Source: JBMHDN01 sp049889355
Lineage (GTDB): Bacteria; Pseudomonadota; Alphaproteobacteria; Puniceispirillales; Puniceispirillaceae
Direction of reading: 5' to 3'
NCBI GenBank assembly: GCA_049889355.1
Contig: JBMHDN010000030.1
Coordinates: forward strand, 1-64,000
DNA: 64,000 bases
Under the pieces are notes generated by a model, which did no database searches, was not told where the DNA came from, and worked only from the letters and a program-made list of their open reading frames with translations. Below, in pieces: positions 34,701 to 44,900 of this stretch. The stretch's first letter is position 1, and every line of letters begins with the position of its first letter. The translations under genes were made by a program, and so were the position numbers.

Positions 34701-35420
34701 AAAGCAAGTGTCGGTGGCCATAAGGTCTATCTGCGGACAGGTGAATATGAAGATGGTCGTCTTGGTGAAATTTTCATCGATATGCATAAAGAAGGCGCGG
34801 CCTTCCGCTCATTGATGAATAATTTCGCCATCGCGGTATCGATTGGCCTGCAATATGGTGTGCCACTTGAAGAATTTGTTGAGGCCTTCACCTTCACCCG
34901 CTTTGAGCCGCAAGGCATTGTCACAGGCAATGATGCGATTAAGATGTCGACCTCTATTCTGGATTACACTTTCAGAGAGCTGGCTATCTCCTACCTCGAT
35001 CGCCATGATCTAGGCCATGTAGGCAAGGATGATTTGGATGTCGGCACCACAGGGACAGGCGAAGCCCAGTCAGAGCTAGTGAACCGGGTTACCAGCCGCG
35101 GTTTCATCCGCAAGCAGGGTCTGGTTGTCTATTCAAATCAGGCAACGGCTGAAGCGGTCGCACAGCCTGTCACAGCAGAAGCAGTTGCACCAGCTAATGT
35201 TGAGACCATCAAACCTGCCACAGCTAGCGTGGCGACAGCCACAGCCACAACAGCACCTGCTGCCGGTACGGCCAAGACCAGCGTGTCTGACCAAATCCAG
35301 CAGGCGCGTATGCAAGGCTATGAAGGTGAGGCTTGCACTGAATGCCAAAACTTCACCCTCGTGCGAAACGGTACCTGCATGAAATGTAATACCTGCGGGT
35401 CAACAACTGGCTGTAGCTAA
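31773..35420 (+). CDS. nrdJ: Adenosylcobalamin-dependent (class II) ribonucleotide reductase
   Basis: A 1215-residue enzyme making deoxyribonucleotides with vitamin B12 and no need for oxygen. HACFIQSVDDDL holds a redox Cys. NPCSE (474-478) carries the radical Cys with its Asn and Glu partners. APTGTIG and GSGTGSNFSRLRGSGE shape the active site. After about residue 1120 comes an Ala/Thr/Pro/Val-rich linker, then a C-terminal cysteine cluster (CTECQNF, CMKCNTCGSTTGC) that probably binds zinc and re-reduces the active site. AAAGGG precedes the start. No NrdAB genes occur here, so the cell may rely on B12 for DNA synthesis. Confidence 0.97.
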   Translation: MKFERHFTSAGKDAYDKIAFRTATSEIKNPDGTIVFKAENIEVPEQFSQVATDILAQKYFRKAGVPAKLKRVEENNVPSWLWRSVADEKALSKLPAAERYVGETSAKQVFNRLAGTWTYWGWKGGYFTSEEDAQTYYNEMTFMLATQMAAPNSPQWFNTGLNWAYGIDGPGQGHHYVDYKTGEMVRSQSAYEHPQPHACFIQSVDDDLVNEGGIMDLWVREARLFKYGSGTGSNFSRLRGSGESLSGGGKSSGLMSFLKIGDRAAGAIKSGGTTRRAAKMVTVDIDHPDIEEYIDWKVVEEQKVAALVAGSKLASKHMNEVMAACVESDLDGKARYNPRENKALKKAILSARKSMIPENYVQRVIQFAEQGYTEIEFKTYDTDWDSDAYLTVAGQNSNNSVRVSNDFLQKVLDAGDWELIRRTDGKVASTIKARDLWDKIAHAAWACADPGLQYDTTINEWHTCPAGGRINASNPCSEYMFLDDTACNLASLNLMQFRHADGQFDIASFEHAVRVWTLTLEISVLMAQFPSREIAQGSYDYRTLGLGFANIGGMLMAAGYSYDSDEARAICGAISAIMTGRSYATSAEIASELGPFPLYEPNAKNMLRVMENHRLAAHGKSEGYKGLSVLPVPLAKADCPDQDMVKAAAAAWDDAVKLGKKHGYRNAQSTVIAPTGTIGLVMDCDTTGIEPDFAIVKFKKLAGGGYFKIINRVVPEALTNLGYSADQIDDITRYAVGHGNLEKCQAISMAALKDKGFTDAILDKLNASLENAFDVKFAFNKFSLGESFCKETLGFSDEQLNDFSFNMLEALGFDKEAIEAANIHVCGAMTLEGAPHLKDAHLPIFDCANVCGRIGKRFLSVDSHITMMAAAQPFISGAISKTINMPNSASVEECGEAYMLSWKLGLKANALYRDGSKLSQPLSAALVDEDDEETLEEMMDQPAAAATPQIIERIVERHIRNEEREKLPHRRKGYTQKASVGGHKVYLRTGEYEDGRLGEIFIDMHKEGAAFRSLMNNFAIAVSIGLQYGVPLEEFVEAFTFTRFEPQGIVTGNDAIKMSTSILDYTFRELAISYLDRHDLGHVGKDDLDVGTTGTGEAQSELVNRVTSRGFIRKQGLVVYSNQATAEAVAQPVTAEAVAPANVETIKPATASVATATATTAPAAGTAKTSVSDQIQQARMQGYEGEACTECQNFTLVRNGTCMKCNTCGSTTGCS

Positions 35421-35441
35421 TATTACAGCCCAATAAATTAG

Positions 35442-35477
35442 AAAAAGCCGCCTGTATGTGATGCTGGCGGCTTTTTT
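35442..35477 (+). terminator. Intrinsic terminator of nrdJ
   Basis: AAAAAGCCGCC (35442-35452) pairs with GGCGGCTTTTT (35466-35476) and the T run follows. It starts 21 bases after the nrdJ stop codon. Confidence 0.92.
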
Positions 35478-35613
35478 GTGTCTAACGGTCAGAGCACGCG
35501 CACAAGTAAGCTCAAATTGAAAGATCAATATGTTTGATGTCGGATTCTTAACAACATCTGATTGGTCTAATACATACTCTGTTGGCTCGGATTTTATTTT
35601 GGAGGACCCAAAA

Positions 35614-36081
35614 ATGAGCAAAACACCAGAACAAGCACTGAGCGATTTGGGTATCACCCTGCCAGACGCCCCTGCCCCAGCTGCTAATTATGTACCCTAT
35701 GCTGTTACCGGCAATCTGGTTTTCATCTCTGGTCAACTGCCTATGGTAGATGGCAAGCTGCAAATGACAGGCCATGCAGGTGCAAATATCAGCACAGAAG
35801 AAGCCGCAGCACAGGCTCGCATCTGTGCGATCAATCTGATTTCTCAGCTGAAAGCAGCATGCGGCGGTGACCTGAGTCGCGTCAAGCGGGTGGTCAAGCT
35901 AGGCGGTTTTGTAGCCTGCACCAATGATTTCACAGAGCAACCAAAAGTCGTTAACGGTGCCTCTGATCTGATGGTTGAAGTCTTTGGTGAAGCCGGTCGC
36001 CATGCCCGTTTTGCCGTCGGCACAAATGCTCTGCCGCTCGGTACGGTCGTTGAAGTAGAAGGCACATTTGAAATCGCCTGA
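35614..36081 (+). CDS. RidA/YjgF family protein
   Basis: A 155-residue member of the RidA family, which hydrolyses reactive enamine/imine intermediates from PLP enzymes. NLVFISGQLP, VVKLGGFVACTNDF and GRHARFAVGTNALPLGTVVEVEGTF are family motifs; the Arg in HARFAVG matches the substrate-binding Arg of active members. The start at 35614 is set by a GGAGG site (35601-35605); an earlier in-frame ATG at 35530 has no support. Terminators flank it on both sides, so it is a single-gene unit. Confidence 0.93.
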   Translation: MSKTPEQALSDLGITLPDAPAPAANYVPYAVTGNLVFISGQLPMVDGKLQMTGHAGANISTEEAAAQARICAINLISQLKAACGGDLSRVKRVVKLGGFVACTNDFTEQPKVVNGASDLMVEVFGEAGRHARFAVGTNALPLGTVVEVEGTFEIA

Positions 36082-36115
36082 TTTTGAAGGTCATATACTT
36101 GACGAACACATTCCT

Positions 36116-36153
36116 AAAAAGCCCTTGGCCAATATCACCCAGGGGCTTTTTTT
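36116..36153 (+). terminator. Intrinsic terminator of the ridA-like gene
   Basis: AAAAAGCCCTTGG (36116-36128) pairs with CCAGGGGCTTTTT (36139-36151) with one wobble, followed by further T residues, 34 bases after the stop codon. Confidence 0.9.
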
Positions 36154-36184
36154 ATGGGCTTGTTTCTGGTGATATCAACGCCAT

Positions 36185-37348
36185 ATGAGAAGCATGGACG
36201 GGACAGATCAAGATTATCAATTCACAGTCAGCCTGCATCAGAATATGGCCGAGATTTCTGTTGAGGACTGGGCGCGCCTTAACGTTAGTCATCATCCTTT
36301 TACCAGTCACCTTTTTCTTGATGCCCTCGAAAAAAGTGGCTCAGTAGGCAGTGATACGGGCTGGGATCCCCTGATATTGAGCGCAGCAGATGAGACAGGG
36401 CGTATCTGCGCGGTCTTGCCGCTATATCTGAAATATCATTCCTATGGCGAATATGTCTTTGATCATAGTTGGGCCCATGCGCTAGAGCGCGCAGGTGGGC
36501 GCTATTACCCCAAATTACTCGGTGCGGTGCCCTTTACCCCTGTGCCAGGCCCCCGCCTGCTCAGCAATTCTGAGGCAGCCAGTACTGCCCTCATCCGCGC
36601 GCTGCCTGCTATATTGGATAAATATGAATTATCATCTGCGCATATTAATTTCATCCAGAAGACCGACGAGGCGTTACTAGCAAAAGCAGGCTGGATGATC
36701 CGATCAGGTGTACAATTTCACTGGCATAATCAAGGCTATGACGATTTTGATGATTTTCTGGCCCAGCTCTCCTCACGCAAGCGCAAAAATATCCGCAAAG
36801 AGCGGGCAAGCCTACACCAACAAGCTGTCACTTTTCAGGCTTTGACCGGCGCAGATTTAAAAGCAGCGCATTGGGATTTCTTTTATCAATGCTACCTCGC
36901 CACAATTGATAAAAAATGGGGCGGGGCATATCTCACCCGTGGTTTCTTTGAAGAAATCAGTGCGACCATGGCAGATGATATTCTGCTGGTCTATGCAGAG
37001 TTGGAGAACCAGCCTATTGCCGCCGCGCTGAATTTCATTGGCGCCGATGCGCTTTATGGGCGTAATTGGGGCTGTATCACAGAATTGCCAAATCTGCATT
37101 TTGAGACCTGTTATTATCAGGCGATCGATTTTGCCATTTCACGTGGCCTCAAAAAAGTGGAAGCAGGGGCACAAGGTTATCACAAGGTAGGGCGGGGCTA
37201 TCTGCCAGTCGAAACAAAATCAGCCCATCTCATCCGCCATCAAGGCTTGAAGGAGGCCGTGGCGCGCTATTTGACCAGCGAAAAACGCGAAATCGAACGC
37301 GAAATAGAGGCCATCGGATTAGAAAGCCCCTATCGCAAATCAGTTTAA
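36185..37348 (+). CDS. FemAB-like/DUF482 GNAT-fold acyltransferase
   Basis: A 387-residue protein of the DUF482 (peptidogalycan biosynthesis) family, two GNAT-like domains related to FemAB. Markers are DHSWAHALERAGGRYYPKL, PFTPVPGPRLL, SSRKRKNIRKER and the C-terminal GAQGYHKVGRGYLPVET. Enzymatic substrate is unknown; relatives attach amino acids or acyl groups to cell-wall or lipid acceptors. The ribosome site is weak; the first ATG (36185) or the third codon downstream (36194) could start it. It is convergent with clpA, 10 bases away. Confidence 0.85.
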   Translation: MRSMDGTDQDYQFTVSLHQNMAEISVEDWARLNVSHHPFTSHLFLDALEKSGSVGSDTGWDPLILSAADETGRICAVLPLYLKYHSYGEYVFDHSWAHALERAGGRYYPKLLGAVPFTPVPGPRLLSNSEAASTALIRALPAILDKYELSSAHINFIQKTDEALLAKAGWMIRSGVQFHWHNQGYDDFDDFLAQLSSRKRKNIRKERASLHQQAVTFQALTGADLKAAHWDFFYQCYLATIDKKWGGAYLTRGFFEEISATMADDILLVYAELENQPIAAALNFIGADALYGRNWGCITELPNLHFETCYYQAIDFAISRGLKKVEAGAQGYHKVGRGYLPVETKSAHLIRHQGLKEAVARYLTSEKREIEREIEAIGLESPYRKSV

Positions 37349-37358
37349 AATAAGCTCT

Positions 37359-39650
37359 TTAGCTAGATGCTTTAACGGCTTTTTTACGCGGCTTTTTCGC
37401 CTCTGCTGTTGCCCGTTGGCTGGCTACCACTTCCAGTTTCAACCCATCATCACCAACCGTGATCTGGACGGTGCCTCCATTGGATAAATCACCAAAGAGA
37501 AGCTGATCAGCCAGTGGCTTTTTAATATACTCTTGCACCACGCGGCCAAGTGGACGCGCGCCATAGGCTGCATCATAGCCGCGTTCAGCCAGCCAGTCTT
37601 TGGCCGCATCATCCAGCATAATCTCGACCTGCCTATCAGCCAGCTGTGCTTCCAACTGCATGATGAATTTGTCCACCACTTTGCGCACCACCTCTGGGGC
37701 CAGCGGGGCAAAGGCCACCACCGCATCCAGCCTGTTTCTGAATTCCGGGGTAAAGGCCCGCTCAATCGCTTCAGAATCTGCATCCAGCTTGTTGCCGCGG
37801 CCAAAACCAATTTGTTGTTTTGACATTTCTGAGGCGCCAGCATTGGTGGTCATGATCAAAATGACATTTCGGAAATCAACCGACTTACCGTTTGAATCAG
37901 TCAGCTTGCCATGATCCATGACCTGCAAGAGCAAATTGAACAAATCAGGATGCGCTTTTTCAATTTCATCCAGCAACAAGACCGCATGAGGATGCTGGTC
38001 AATCGCATCAGTTAGCAACCCGCCCTGATCAAAACCAACATAGCCAGGAGGCGCCCCAATCAAGCGCGAAACAGTGTGGCGTTCCATATATTCAGACATA
38101 TCAAAACGGACCAGCTTCACACCTAAAATCTCAGAGAGCTGGCGTGCCACCTCTGTTTTACCGACACCCGTTGGACCAGAGAACAGATAATTGCCAATCG
38201 GCTTTTCAGGTTCACGCAGACCAGCCCGGCTCAGCTTAATCGCAGATGAGAGCGCGGAAATGGCATCATCCTGACCAAACACCATACGCTTTAAATCTGT
38301 ATCCAAAGCCGCCAGAATAGATTTGTCATCCCGGCTGACATGTTTTGAAGGGATGCGGGCCATGGTGGCAATGGTTGCCTCAATTTCACGCTGACCGATC
38401 TGTTGCTTGCGCCGTGAAGGTGGCAGCAGATTTTGAGCTGCTGCGGCTTCGTCAATAACATCAATCGCCTTATCTGGTAATTTCCGGTCATTGATATAAC
38501 GTGCTGATAAATCCACCGCTGTTTTCAGCGCAGCATGGGTATATTTCACCCCGTGATGGGCTTCATAACGTGGCTTAAGACCGGTGAGAATTTTAATCGC
38601 ATCAGGGATTGTTGGCTCATTCACATCGATTTTCTGGAACCGGCGGGCCAGTGCACGATCTTTTTCAAAATAGCCTCTGAATTCTTTATAGGTGGTCGAA
38701 CCAATACAGCGCAGCCCCCCATTTTGCAGCGCAGGCTTCAGCAGATTAGAGGCATCCATGGCCCCGCCTGATGTGGCACCCGCCCCAATCACCGTGTGAA
38801 TCTCATCAATGAACAGCACGGCATTTTCATCACCTTGAATCTGATCCATCACGCCTTTGAGCCGCTCTTCGAAATCACCGCGATAACGTGTACCGGCCAA
38901 AAGCGCGCCCATATCAAGAGCATAAATCACTGCGGTTTTCAGCACATCTGGGACATTGCCCTCAACAATACGCAAGGCCAGCCCCTCAGCCAGAGCGGTT
39001 TTACCTACACCTGGATCACCAACATAAAGCGGGTTATTTTTGGTACGCCGGCACAAGACCTGAATGGTTCTGTCAATCTCACTATCACGTCCGATCAGCG
39101 GATCGATCCTGCCCTCGGCTGCTTTGGCGCACAGATCTTCTGCATATTGGCCAAGCGGATCTGAGCTGCTTGTGTTTTCGCCTTCAGCCTGCGCCTCCTC
39201 ATCTGCCCCACGCACGGCCTCACCCTTGCCATGGCTGATAAAGCTGACCGCATCCACACGGCGCATATCCAGTGAGTTTAAGAACCAGACCGCATGGCTG
39301 TCACGTTCAGAATACAGGGCGACCAGCACATTCGCACCCGTGGCAACACCGCGTCCGGATGACTGGGTATGGATAATCGCACGTTGGACAACACGGCTGA
39401 AGGCAGAGGTTGGCTGGACTTCCAATTCTTCTTGTTTTGAAATGATGGCATCCATCTCGTCCTGCAGGTGAGCTTCCAGCATCTCGCGCAAGCTGGTGAT
39501 GTCAACATTACAGCCTTTCAAAACTTCCAGCGCATCTGGATCTTCAACCATCGCCAGCAGCAAATGTTCCAGCGTTGCAAACTCATGTGCATGGTCACTG
39601 GCCAGTCCCAGTGCACGCCGTAAGGTTTCTTCTAACTCAACTGAAAGCAT
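37359..39650 (-). CDS. clpA: ATP-dependent Clp protease ATP-binding subunit ClpA
   Basis: A 763-residue AAA+ unfoldase that feeds substrates to ClpP. The N-domain with two repeats (1-145) binds ClpS. The first ATPase module has GDPGVGKTA and LFIDEIHTVIGAG; the second has FSGPTGVGKTE and LLLDEIEKAHPD. The C-terminus ends in a Lys/Ala tail (AEAKKPRKKAVKASS) not needed by the family. GAGGG precedes the start. It lies 23 bases after clpS on the same strand, the standard clpS-clpA order. Confidence 0.97.
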   Translation of the reverse strand: MLSVELEETLRRALGLASDHAHEFATLEHLLLAMVEDPDALEVLKGCNVDITSLREMLEAHLQDEMDAIISKQEELEVQPTSAFSRVVQRAIIHTQSSGRGVATGANVLVALYSERDSHAVWFLNSLDMRRVDAVSFISHGKGEAVRGADEEAQAEGENTSSSDPLGQYAEDLCAKAAEGRIDPLIGRDSEIDRTIQVLCRRTKNNPLYVGDPGVGKTALAEGLALRIVEGNVPDVLKTAVIYALDMGALLAGTRYRGDFEERLKGVMDQIQGDENAVLFIDEIHTVIGAGATSGGAMDASNLLKPALQNGGLRCIGSTTYKEFRGYFEKDRALARRFQKIDVNEPTIPDAIKILTGLKPRYEAHHGVKYTHAALKTAVDLSARYINDRKLPDKAIDVIDEAAAAQNLLPPSRRKQQIGQREIEATIATMARIPSKHVSRDDKSILAALDTDLKRMVFGQDDAISALSSAIKLSRAGLREPEKPIGNYLFSGPTGVGKTEVARQLSEILGVKLVRFDMSEYMERHTVSRLIGAPPGYVGFDQGGLLTDAIDQHPHAVLLLDEIEKAHPDLFNLLLQVMDHGKLTDSNGKSVDFRNVILIMTTNAGASEMSKQQIGFGRGNKLDADSEAIERAFTPEFRNRLDAVVAFAPLAPEVVRKVVDKFIMQLEAQLADRQVEIMLDDAAKDWLAERGYDAAYGARPLGRVVQEYIKKPLADQLLFGDLSNGGTVQITVGDDGLKLEVVASQRATAEAKKPRKKAVKASS

Positions 39651-39673
39651 ACTACCCTCTTCTCATCGCCGCT

Positions 39674-39997
39674 TTATTCTTTTTCCAGCTGAAGCTGGAG
39701 CGGGTGTTCATTCTGGCGCGCGAAATTCATCACCTGATTCACTTTGGTTTCAGCGATCTCATAGGTAAAGATACCACATAAGCCGACACCCCGCTGATGC
39801 ACATGCAACATGATCTTCTGGGCTGTTTCGGAATCATGACCAAAAAAGCGTTGTAAAACCATCACGACAAATTCCATCGGCGTATAATCGTCATTCAGCA
39901 TTAAGACCCGATAGAGCGGTGGCTTTTTTGTTTTAACGCGTTCATCGAGAACCAGACCGCCCTGGCCGTTCTTATCCGCGTCTTTATCCTGACTCAT
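39674..39997 (-). CDS. clpS: ClpS adaptor
   Basis: ClpS recognises N-degron residues (Leu, Phe, Trp, Tyr) and delivers proteins to ClpAP. The 107-residue protein has LLNDD-type MLNDDYTPMEFVVMVLQRFF, HVHQRGVGLCGIFTYEIAETKV and the family length. Residues matching the hydrophobic binding pocket (NDD, TPMEFV and the H of HVHQ) are present. The start at 39997 (MSQDKD) is preferred, with AAGTGGGG upstream; a longer frame from 40054 has no ribosome site. Confidence 0.97.
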   Translation of the reverse strand: MSQDKDADKNGQGGLVLDERVKTKKPPLYRVLMLNDDYTPMEFVVMVLQRFFGHDSETAQKIMLHVHQRGVGLCGIFTYEIAETKVNQVMNFARQNEHPLQLQLEKE

Positions 39998-40201
39998 AAT
40001 TGCCCCACTTCCACAACCTTCCCTTATGATATTGGGATTCATTTTCTTTTTCAAAGTCTCTTGGCTTTAAAATTATGCAATTTTTCCATTTTTAGCGATT
40101 TCCTGCTTTTGCGTGCCTTGACCCGCTCCATCTGGTATGATTCATTCTAGAAAACCCACCAGATATGGTGAGACCAACGACCAGCAGGCCGGCCAGTACC
40201 C

Positions 40202-41503
40202 ATGCGTTTTGTTCAAAATCTGATAGAGAAAAGCCGTTTTTTTGCTCCTATCCGGTTTTTATCCCTGCAGTTGATAGTCTTATTGGTGCTTATTGCAGGC
40301 TTCTCGCCTGTCGCTGAGGCCAATAGCCGCTATGCCGCCATTGTGGTGGAAGAGGATAGCGGGCGGGTGTTGTTTTCGCGCAATGCAGACAAAAAACTCT
40401 ATCCTGCCTCCCTCACCAAAATTATGACACTTTACATGGTGTTTGAGGCTTTGCAGCAAGGTAAGCTGAGCCTGAATACCCAAATGCGTGTGTCGCGCGT
40501 TGCGGCCAGCCGCAGCCCTTCAAAACTCTATTTAAAACCAGGCCAGACCATTTCCACCGAAGCTGCTATTTTGGCGTTGGTCACCAAATCAGCCAATGAT
40601 GTCGCAACAGTGGTGGCAGAACATTTGGCCGGCACTGAGCGCAAATTTGCCGTGCGTATGACAGAGCGCGCCCGCAGCCTCGGGATGAACAGAACAACCT
40701 TTAAAAATGCCTCTGGCCTGCCAAATCGTGCACAGAAAAGCACCGCGCGCGATATGTATAAATTGGGGCGTGCCATCCGCCGCGATTTCCCGCATTATTA
40801 CGATTATTTCAGCCGCACCTCTTTTCGCTATAATGGCAAAGTCTACCGCAACCATAACCGGTTGCTGACCCGCTATAGCGGTACAGATGGGATTAAAACA
40901 GGCTATACAGGGGCCTCTGGTTTTAATCTTGTGGCCGCGGTTGAACGCAATGGCGTGCGCCTCATTGGTGTTGTATTTGGTGGGCGCACCGGGGCCACAC
41001 GCGATGCGCATATGATGAAAATCTTGAGCACACAATTCAAGCGGGTGAAACCGATACAAGTCGCCTCTATTCCAAAGAGCTTGCCGATTGCAAGGCCGAG
41101 CGGACCTGAACGGACCTCTGCCTTATTGCGTGTGGCACAGGTCGCCACACCCAAACCAAAATTATTGCGCACCGAACCTAATCCAGCACCCCTCACCGCC
41201 GCTCAAGCCACACAAGCAGTTGAGCCAGAGGATATCACCCCATGGCTTATACAAGTGGGGAGCTTTTCACGTCGGGTGACCGCCCATAAAGCTGCGATTG
41301 CTGCCCGCCGGATGGCTGAACCAGCACTCTCTACCAAGCCGGCCAATCTGTCTATCGTCATGCAAGGCGATATGCCGCTCTGGCGTGTCCGCTTTGAAGG
41401 GCTGGCTGAGGCAGAAGCACGGGCTGCCTGTGCCAGCCTCTTTGAAAAAGGCAGTGCCTGTTTTGCTTTGCCGATCACCCAAGGCTCTCAGGATGAGGGA
41501 TAG
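40202..41503 (+). CDS. D-alanyl-D-alanine carboxypeptidase with SPOR domain
   Basis: A 433-residue penicillin-binding carboxypeptidase of the DacA/DacC (S11) family. A signal segment covers about 20-41. The three active motifs are SLTK (70-73), SAN (about 128-130) and KTG (about 231-233). A C-terminal SPOR domain (WLIQVGSFSRR..., about 343-430) binds denuded glycan at the division site, an arrangement common in alphaproteobacteria. It trims the terminal D-Ala of stem peptides. The ribosome site is weak. It is convergent with the GFA gene. Confidence 0.95.
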   Translation: MRFVQNLIEKSRFFAPIRFLSLQLIVLLVLIAGFSPVAEANSRYAAIVVEEDSGRVLFSRNADKKLYPASLTKIMTLYMVFEALQQGKLSLNTQMRVSRVAASRSPSKLYLKPGQTISTEAAILALVTKSANDVATVVAEHLAGTERKFAVRMTERARSLGMNRTTFKNASGLPNRAQKSTARDMYKLGRAIRRDFPHYYDYFSRTSFRYNGKVYRNHNRLLTRYSGTDGIKTGYTGASGFNLVAAVERNGVRLIGVVFGGRTGATRDAHMMKILSTQFKRVKPIQVASIPKSLPIARPSGPERTSALLRVAQVATPKPKLLRTEPNPAPLTAAQATQAVEPEDITPWLIQVGSFSRRVTAHKAAIAARRMAEPALSTKPANLSIVMQGDMPLWRVRFEGLAEAEARAACASLFEKGSACFALPITQGSQDEG

Positions 41504-41512
41504 GCTGCTTTG

Positions 41513-41947
41513 TTAGCGGTCAAGCTCTGGCGTATCTGCGGTCAGATGCAAATCATCTGTTAGCGAGGCGCGGTAAATCTGGCCAGCAAGGCTCAGCTCG
41601 TCGCGCGCATCTATCATACCCACCGCGATGGAAACCCGCCCGCTATTAAGCAGCACATAAAACATATGGGCATGGCATTTTTTGCAAAAACCGCGCTTAG
41701 CGATATCTGAACTCTGATACCAATCGATGCTTTCCTCACCGCTGGTTAGGGTAAAGCCAGCCTCTGCCACTTGTGTGGCGGCCCAGCTATAGCCAGCCAG
41801 ACGCAAACAATCTTCACAATGACAGGCCACCGCGGCACGCAGAGGGCCTTGTGCGGAAAAACAGACCGCACCGCAATGACAGGCGCCGTGATAGGTTTTG
41901 TCTTCTGTGCCTTTGATATCCCGTTTCACGCGCCAACCCTCGCTCAT
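41513..41947 (-). CDS. GFA family (glutathione-dependent formaldehyde-activating-like) protein
   Basis: A zinc protein of the GFA/CENP-V fold. GACHCGAVCF, ACHCEDC and GFCKKCH supply the Cys ligands. The family name comes from one reported glutathione-formaldehyde activity; for most members the function is untested. The start at 41947 (MSEGW) has a strong GAGGAG site. An ATG at 41983 overlaps the dnaE2 stop by one base, so coupling to dnaE2 is possible and the gene may be read from the SOS operon. Confidence 0.88.
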   Translation of the reverse strand: MSEGWRVKRDIKGTEDKTYHGACHCGAVCFSAQGPLRAAVACHCEDCLRLAGYSWAATQVAEAGFTLTSGEESIDWYQSSDIAKRGFCKKCHAHMFYVLLNSGRVSIAVGMIDARDELSLAGQIYRASLTDDLHLTADTPELDR

Positions 41948-41982
41948 ACCTTGCTCCTCTTTTTTAAAAAACCGCTGAGACA

Positions 41983-44900
41983 TTAATGAAAATCACGGCT
42001 TTTCAATGCAGGTGCAGCGGCGTTATTTGTCTGCATCCAACGCAGATAATGATCACAATTATGCAGGCTGTCAGCAATAAAATGCAGGACCTGGCCTTCA
42101 CGCTGAACACGCCCGACCACCCCCATCAGATGTGCGCCAAGAAGGGCGGTGCGATCACGTGCGACCAATTTTGGCCAGACAATCACATTCAAGGCGCCCT
42201 GCCCATCTTCTAGCGAGACAAAGACGGTGCCTTTTGCTGTGCCCGGACGCTGGCGGCCTACCACCAGCCCGATAAGCCGCAGGCGTTGTCCGTTCTGTGC
42301 TGTTTTGGCAGAGGAACAGCTCTGCCAGCGATCTGTGCCATAATATTCTCTGAGCAGGGAAAGCGGATGTTCTTTGAGTGAAAAACGTGTGGCCTGATAA
42401 TCTTCGGCGACCTCTTCACCCAGACTGGCCTGTGGCAATTGACTGGCAGAACCATCTTTGAGTGCCTGGCTTGGCAATACAGAATCATGGCGTTTTTCAG
42501 CATGCGCAAACAACGGCAAATCCCCTGTTTTATGGCGGGCAAGCCGGCGTATCTCCCACAAAGCCTGGCGCCGAGACAGCCCCAGTGAGGCAAAAGCATC
42601 TGCACGTGCCAGGGCTTCGAGTGCTTGTGCAGAGATATCAGCACGCCTGATAATATCAGACAGACCAGCATAGGCCTGCATCCGGCTGGCGGCGATCCGG
42701 CCTGCTTCTGCTTTGTTCAGCCCTTTGACCTGCCGAAACCCAAGGCGCAAGGCGTGGCGGGCATGGGTTGTGGCTTCCAGCGTCGAATCCCAGAAAGAAT
42801 GGTTTATATCCACTGGCCGCACTTCAACCCCGCTGCGTTTTGCCTCAGCAATCAATTGTGCAGGGCCGTAAAACCCCATGGGTTGGGCATTTAAAAGACC
42901 ACAGATAAACACATCCGGATAATGGCATTTCAACCAAGCTGAGACATAGACCAGCAAGGCAAAGCTGGCAGCATGTGATTCTGGAAAGCCATATGTGCCA
43001 AACCCTTCAATCTGTTTGAAACAGCGGGTGGCAAATTCAGCATCATAACCACGTGCCACCATCCCGCGCACCATGCGTTCATGAAAGCCATGGATCAGCC
43101 CATTCTTGCGGAATGTCGCCATCGCCCGTCGCAGCTGATCAGCTTCACTGCCTGAAAAACCAGCCCCGACAATGGCAATTTTCATCGCCTGTTCCTGAAA
43201 TAAAGGCACCCCTAGCGTGCGCACCAACACCGCGCGCAATTCCTCAGACGGATAATCCACTTTTTCAAGCCCGGCACGCCGGCGCAGATAAGGATGGACC
43301 ATATCCCCTTGAATAGGGCCTGGCCTGACAATCGAGACCTGGACAACCAAATCATGAAAACAGCGTGGCTGGAGGCGCGGCAACATCGCCATCTGGGCAC
43401 GTGATTCCACCTGAAACACCCCCACTGATTCACCGCGGCATAACATATCATAAGTGGCCATATCCTCAGGCGGGACAGAGGCTAAATCCAGCGGCACATG
43501 ATAATATTGCCCTAGCAAATCAAAACACCGGCGCAGACAGCTGAGCATCCCAAGGGCCAGCACATCAATTTTCAGCAACCCCATCACATCAAGATCATCC
43601 TTGTCCCATTCAATGATAGAGCGCCCATCCATCGCAGCTGGACGAATAGCACAGAGATGATCAAGGCGTTCACGTGCAATCACAAAACCGCCCACATGCT
43701 GTGAGAGATGACGCGGAAACCCGCGCAGCTGATCTACCAGCTTCATTGCCAGCTTGAGCGTGTCATCGCCTGGATCTAGCCCAGCTGCCCGCAACATATC
43801 TTCATCTAGCCTGGCTTTTTCACGCCCCCAGACCTCACCTGATAAGGCTTGCTGAACATCTCGGCTAAATCCAAAGGCTTTGGCCACTTCCACCAAGGCT
43901 GAGCGCGAGCGATAGGTGATGACAGTGGCGGTCAGGCCGGCGCGGTGGCGGCCATATTTATGATAGATATATTGAATGATTTCTTCACGCCGCTCATGCT
44001 CAAAATCCACATCAATATCAGGCGGCTCATCACGGGCCTCACTCACAAAACGTTCAAATAAAGGTTCAGATCGCGCCGGATCCACCGCCGTGATACCAAG
44101 GCAATAACAAACCGCAGAATTGGCTGCAGATCCACGCCCCTGACATAAAATGCGCCGTGATCTGGCAAACCGCACAATATCAAAAACGGTTAGAAAATAA
44201 GGCGCATAACCAAGCTTGGCAATTAAGGCCAATTCCTTTTCCAGATAGGCCTCGACCTGTTCTGGGACGCCATCTGGATAGCGGCTATGGGCGCCCTGCC
44301 ATGTCTGATATGACAGCTCATCATCTGGCAGACGGCCATTGGGGGCAATCTCATCAGGATATTCATATGCCAGCTCATCCAGCGAAAAACCACAGCTGGC
44401 GGCCAGCTTGTCTGCCTCATACAAGGCCGCTTCAAACCCACGCCAGCGTCTGGCCATTTCCTGTGGGGTGAGCAAATAGCGTTCTGCATTGCGTGAGAGC
44501 AGCCAGCCTGCCTCTGCCAGATGGGTTTTCTCGCGGATGCAGGCCAACACATCACCTAGGGGTCGGCGCTCAGCGATGTGATAGAGCGCACCTGCCAATG
44601 CCACAAAAGGCAGTTTCAGGCGATCGGCCAGTTTCTGAGTCTGAGAAAGCCGCATGTCATCTGCGCCATCACGATAGAGCATATTGCCAAGGCTGAGCGG
44701 GGCATTGGCCACGGCCTTTATCTGGTGGCAAAGCTGGTAGAAATGACTGTCTGACGCCTCTTCTACCTGAATAATCAGCTGCTGATCTGGCCCCAGCCTG
44801 GCGATATCACCTGGGCTGGCTACAGAGGCGCTGGTCCCATGTGCACCTTGTGTGAGATTCAAATTGCTCAGCAGACGGCATAAATCTTCATAACCACGCC

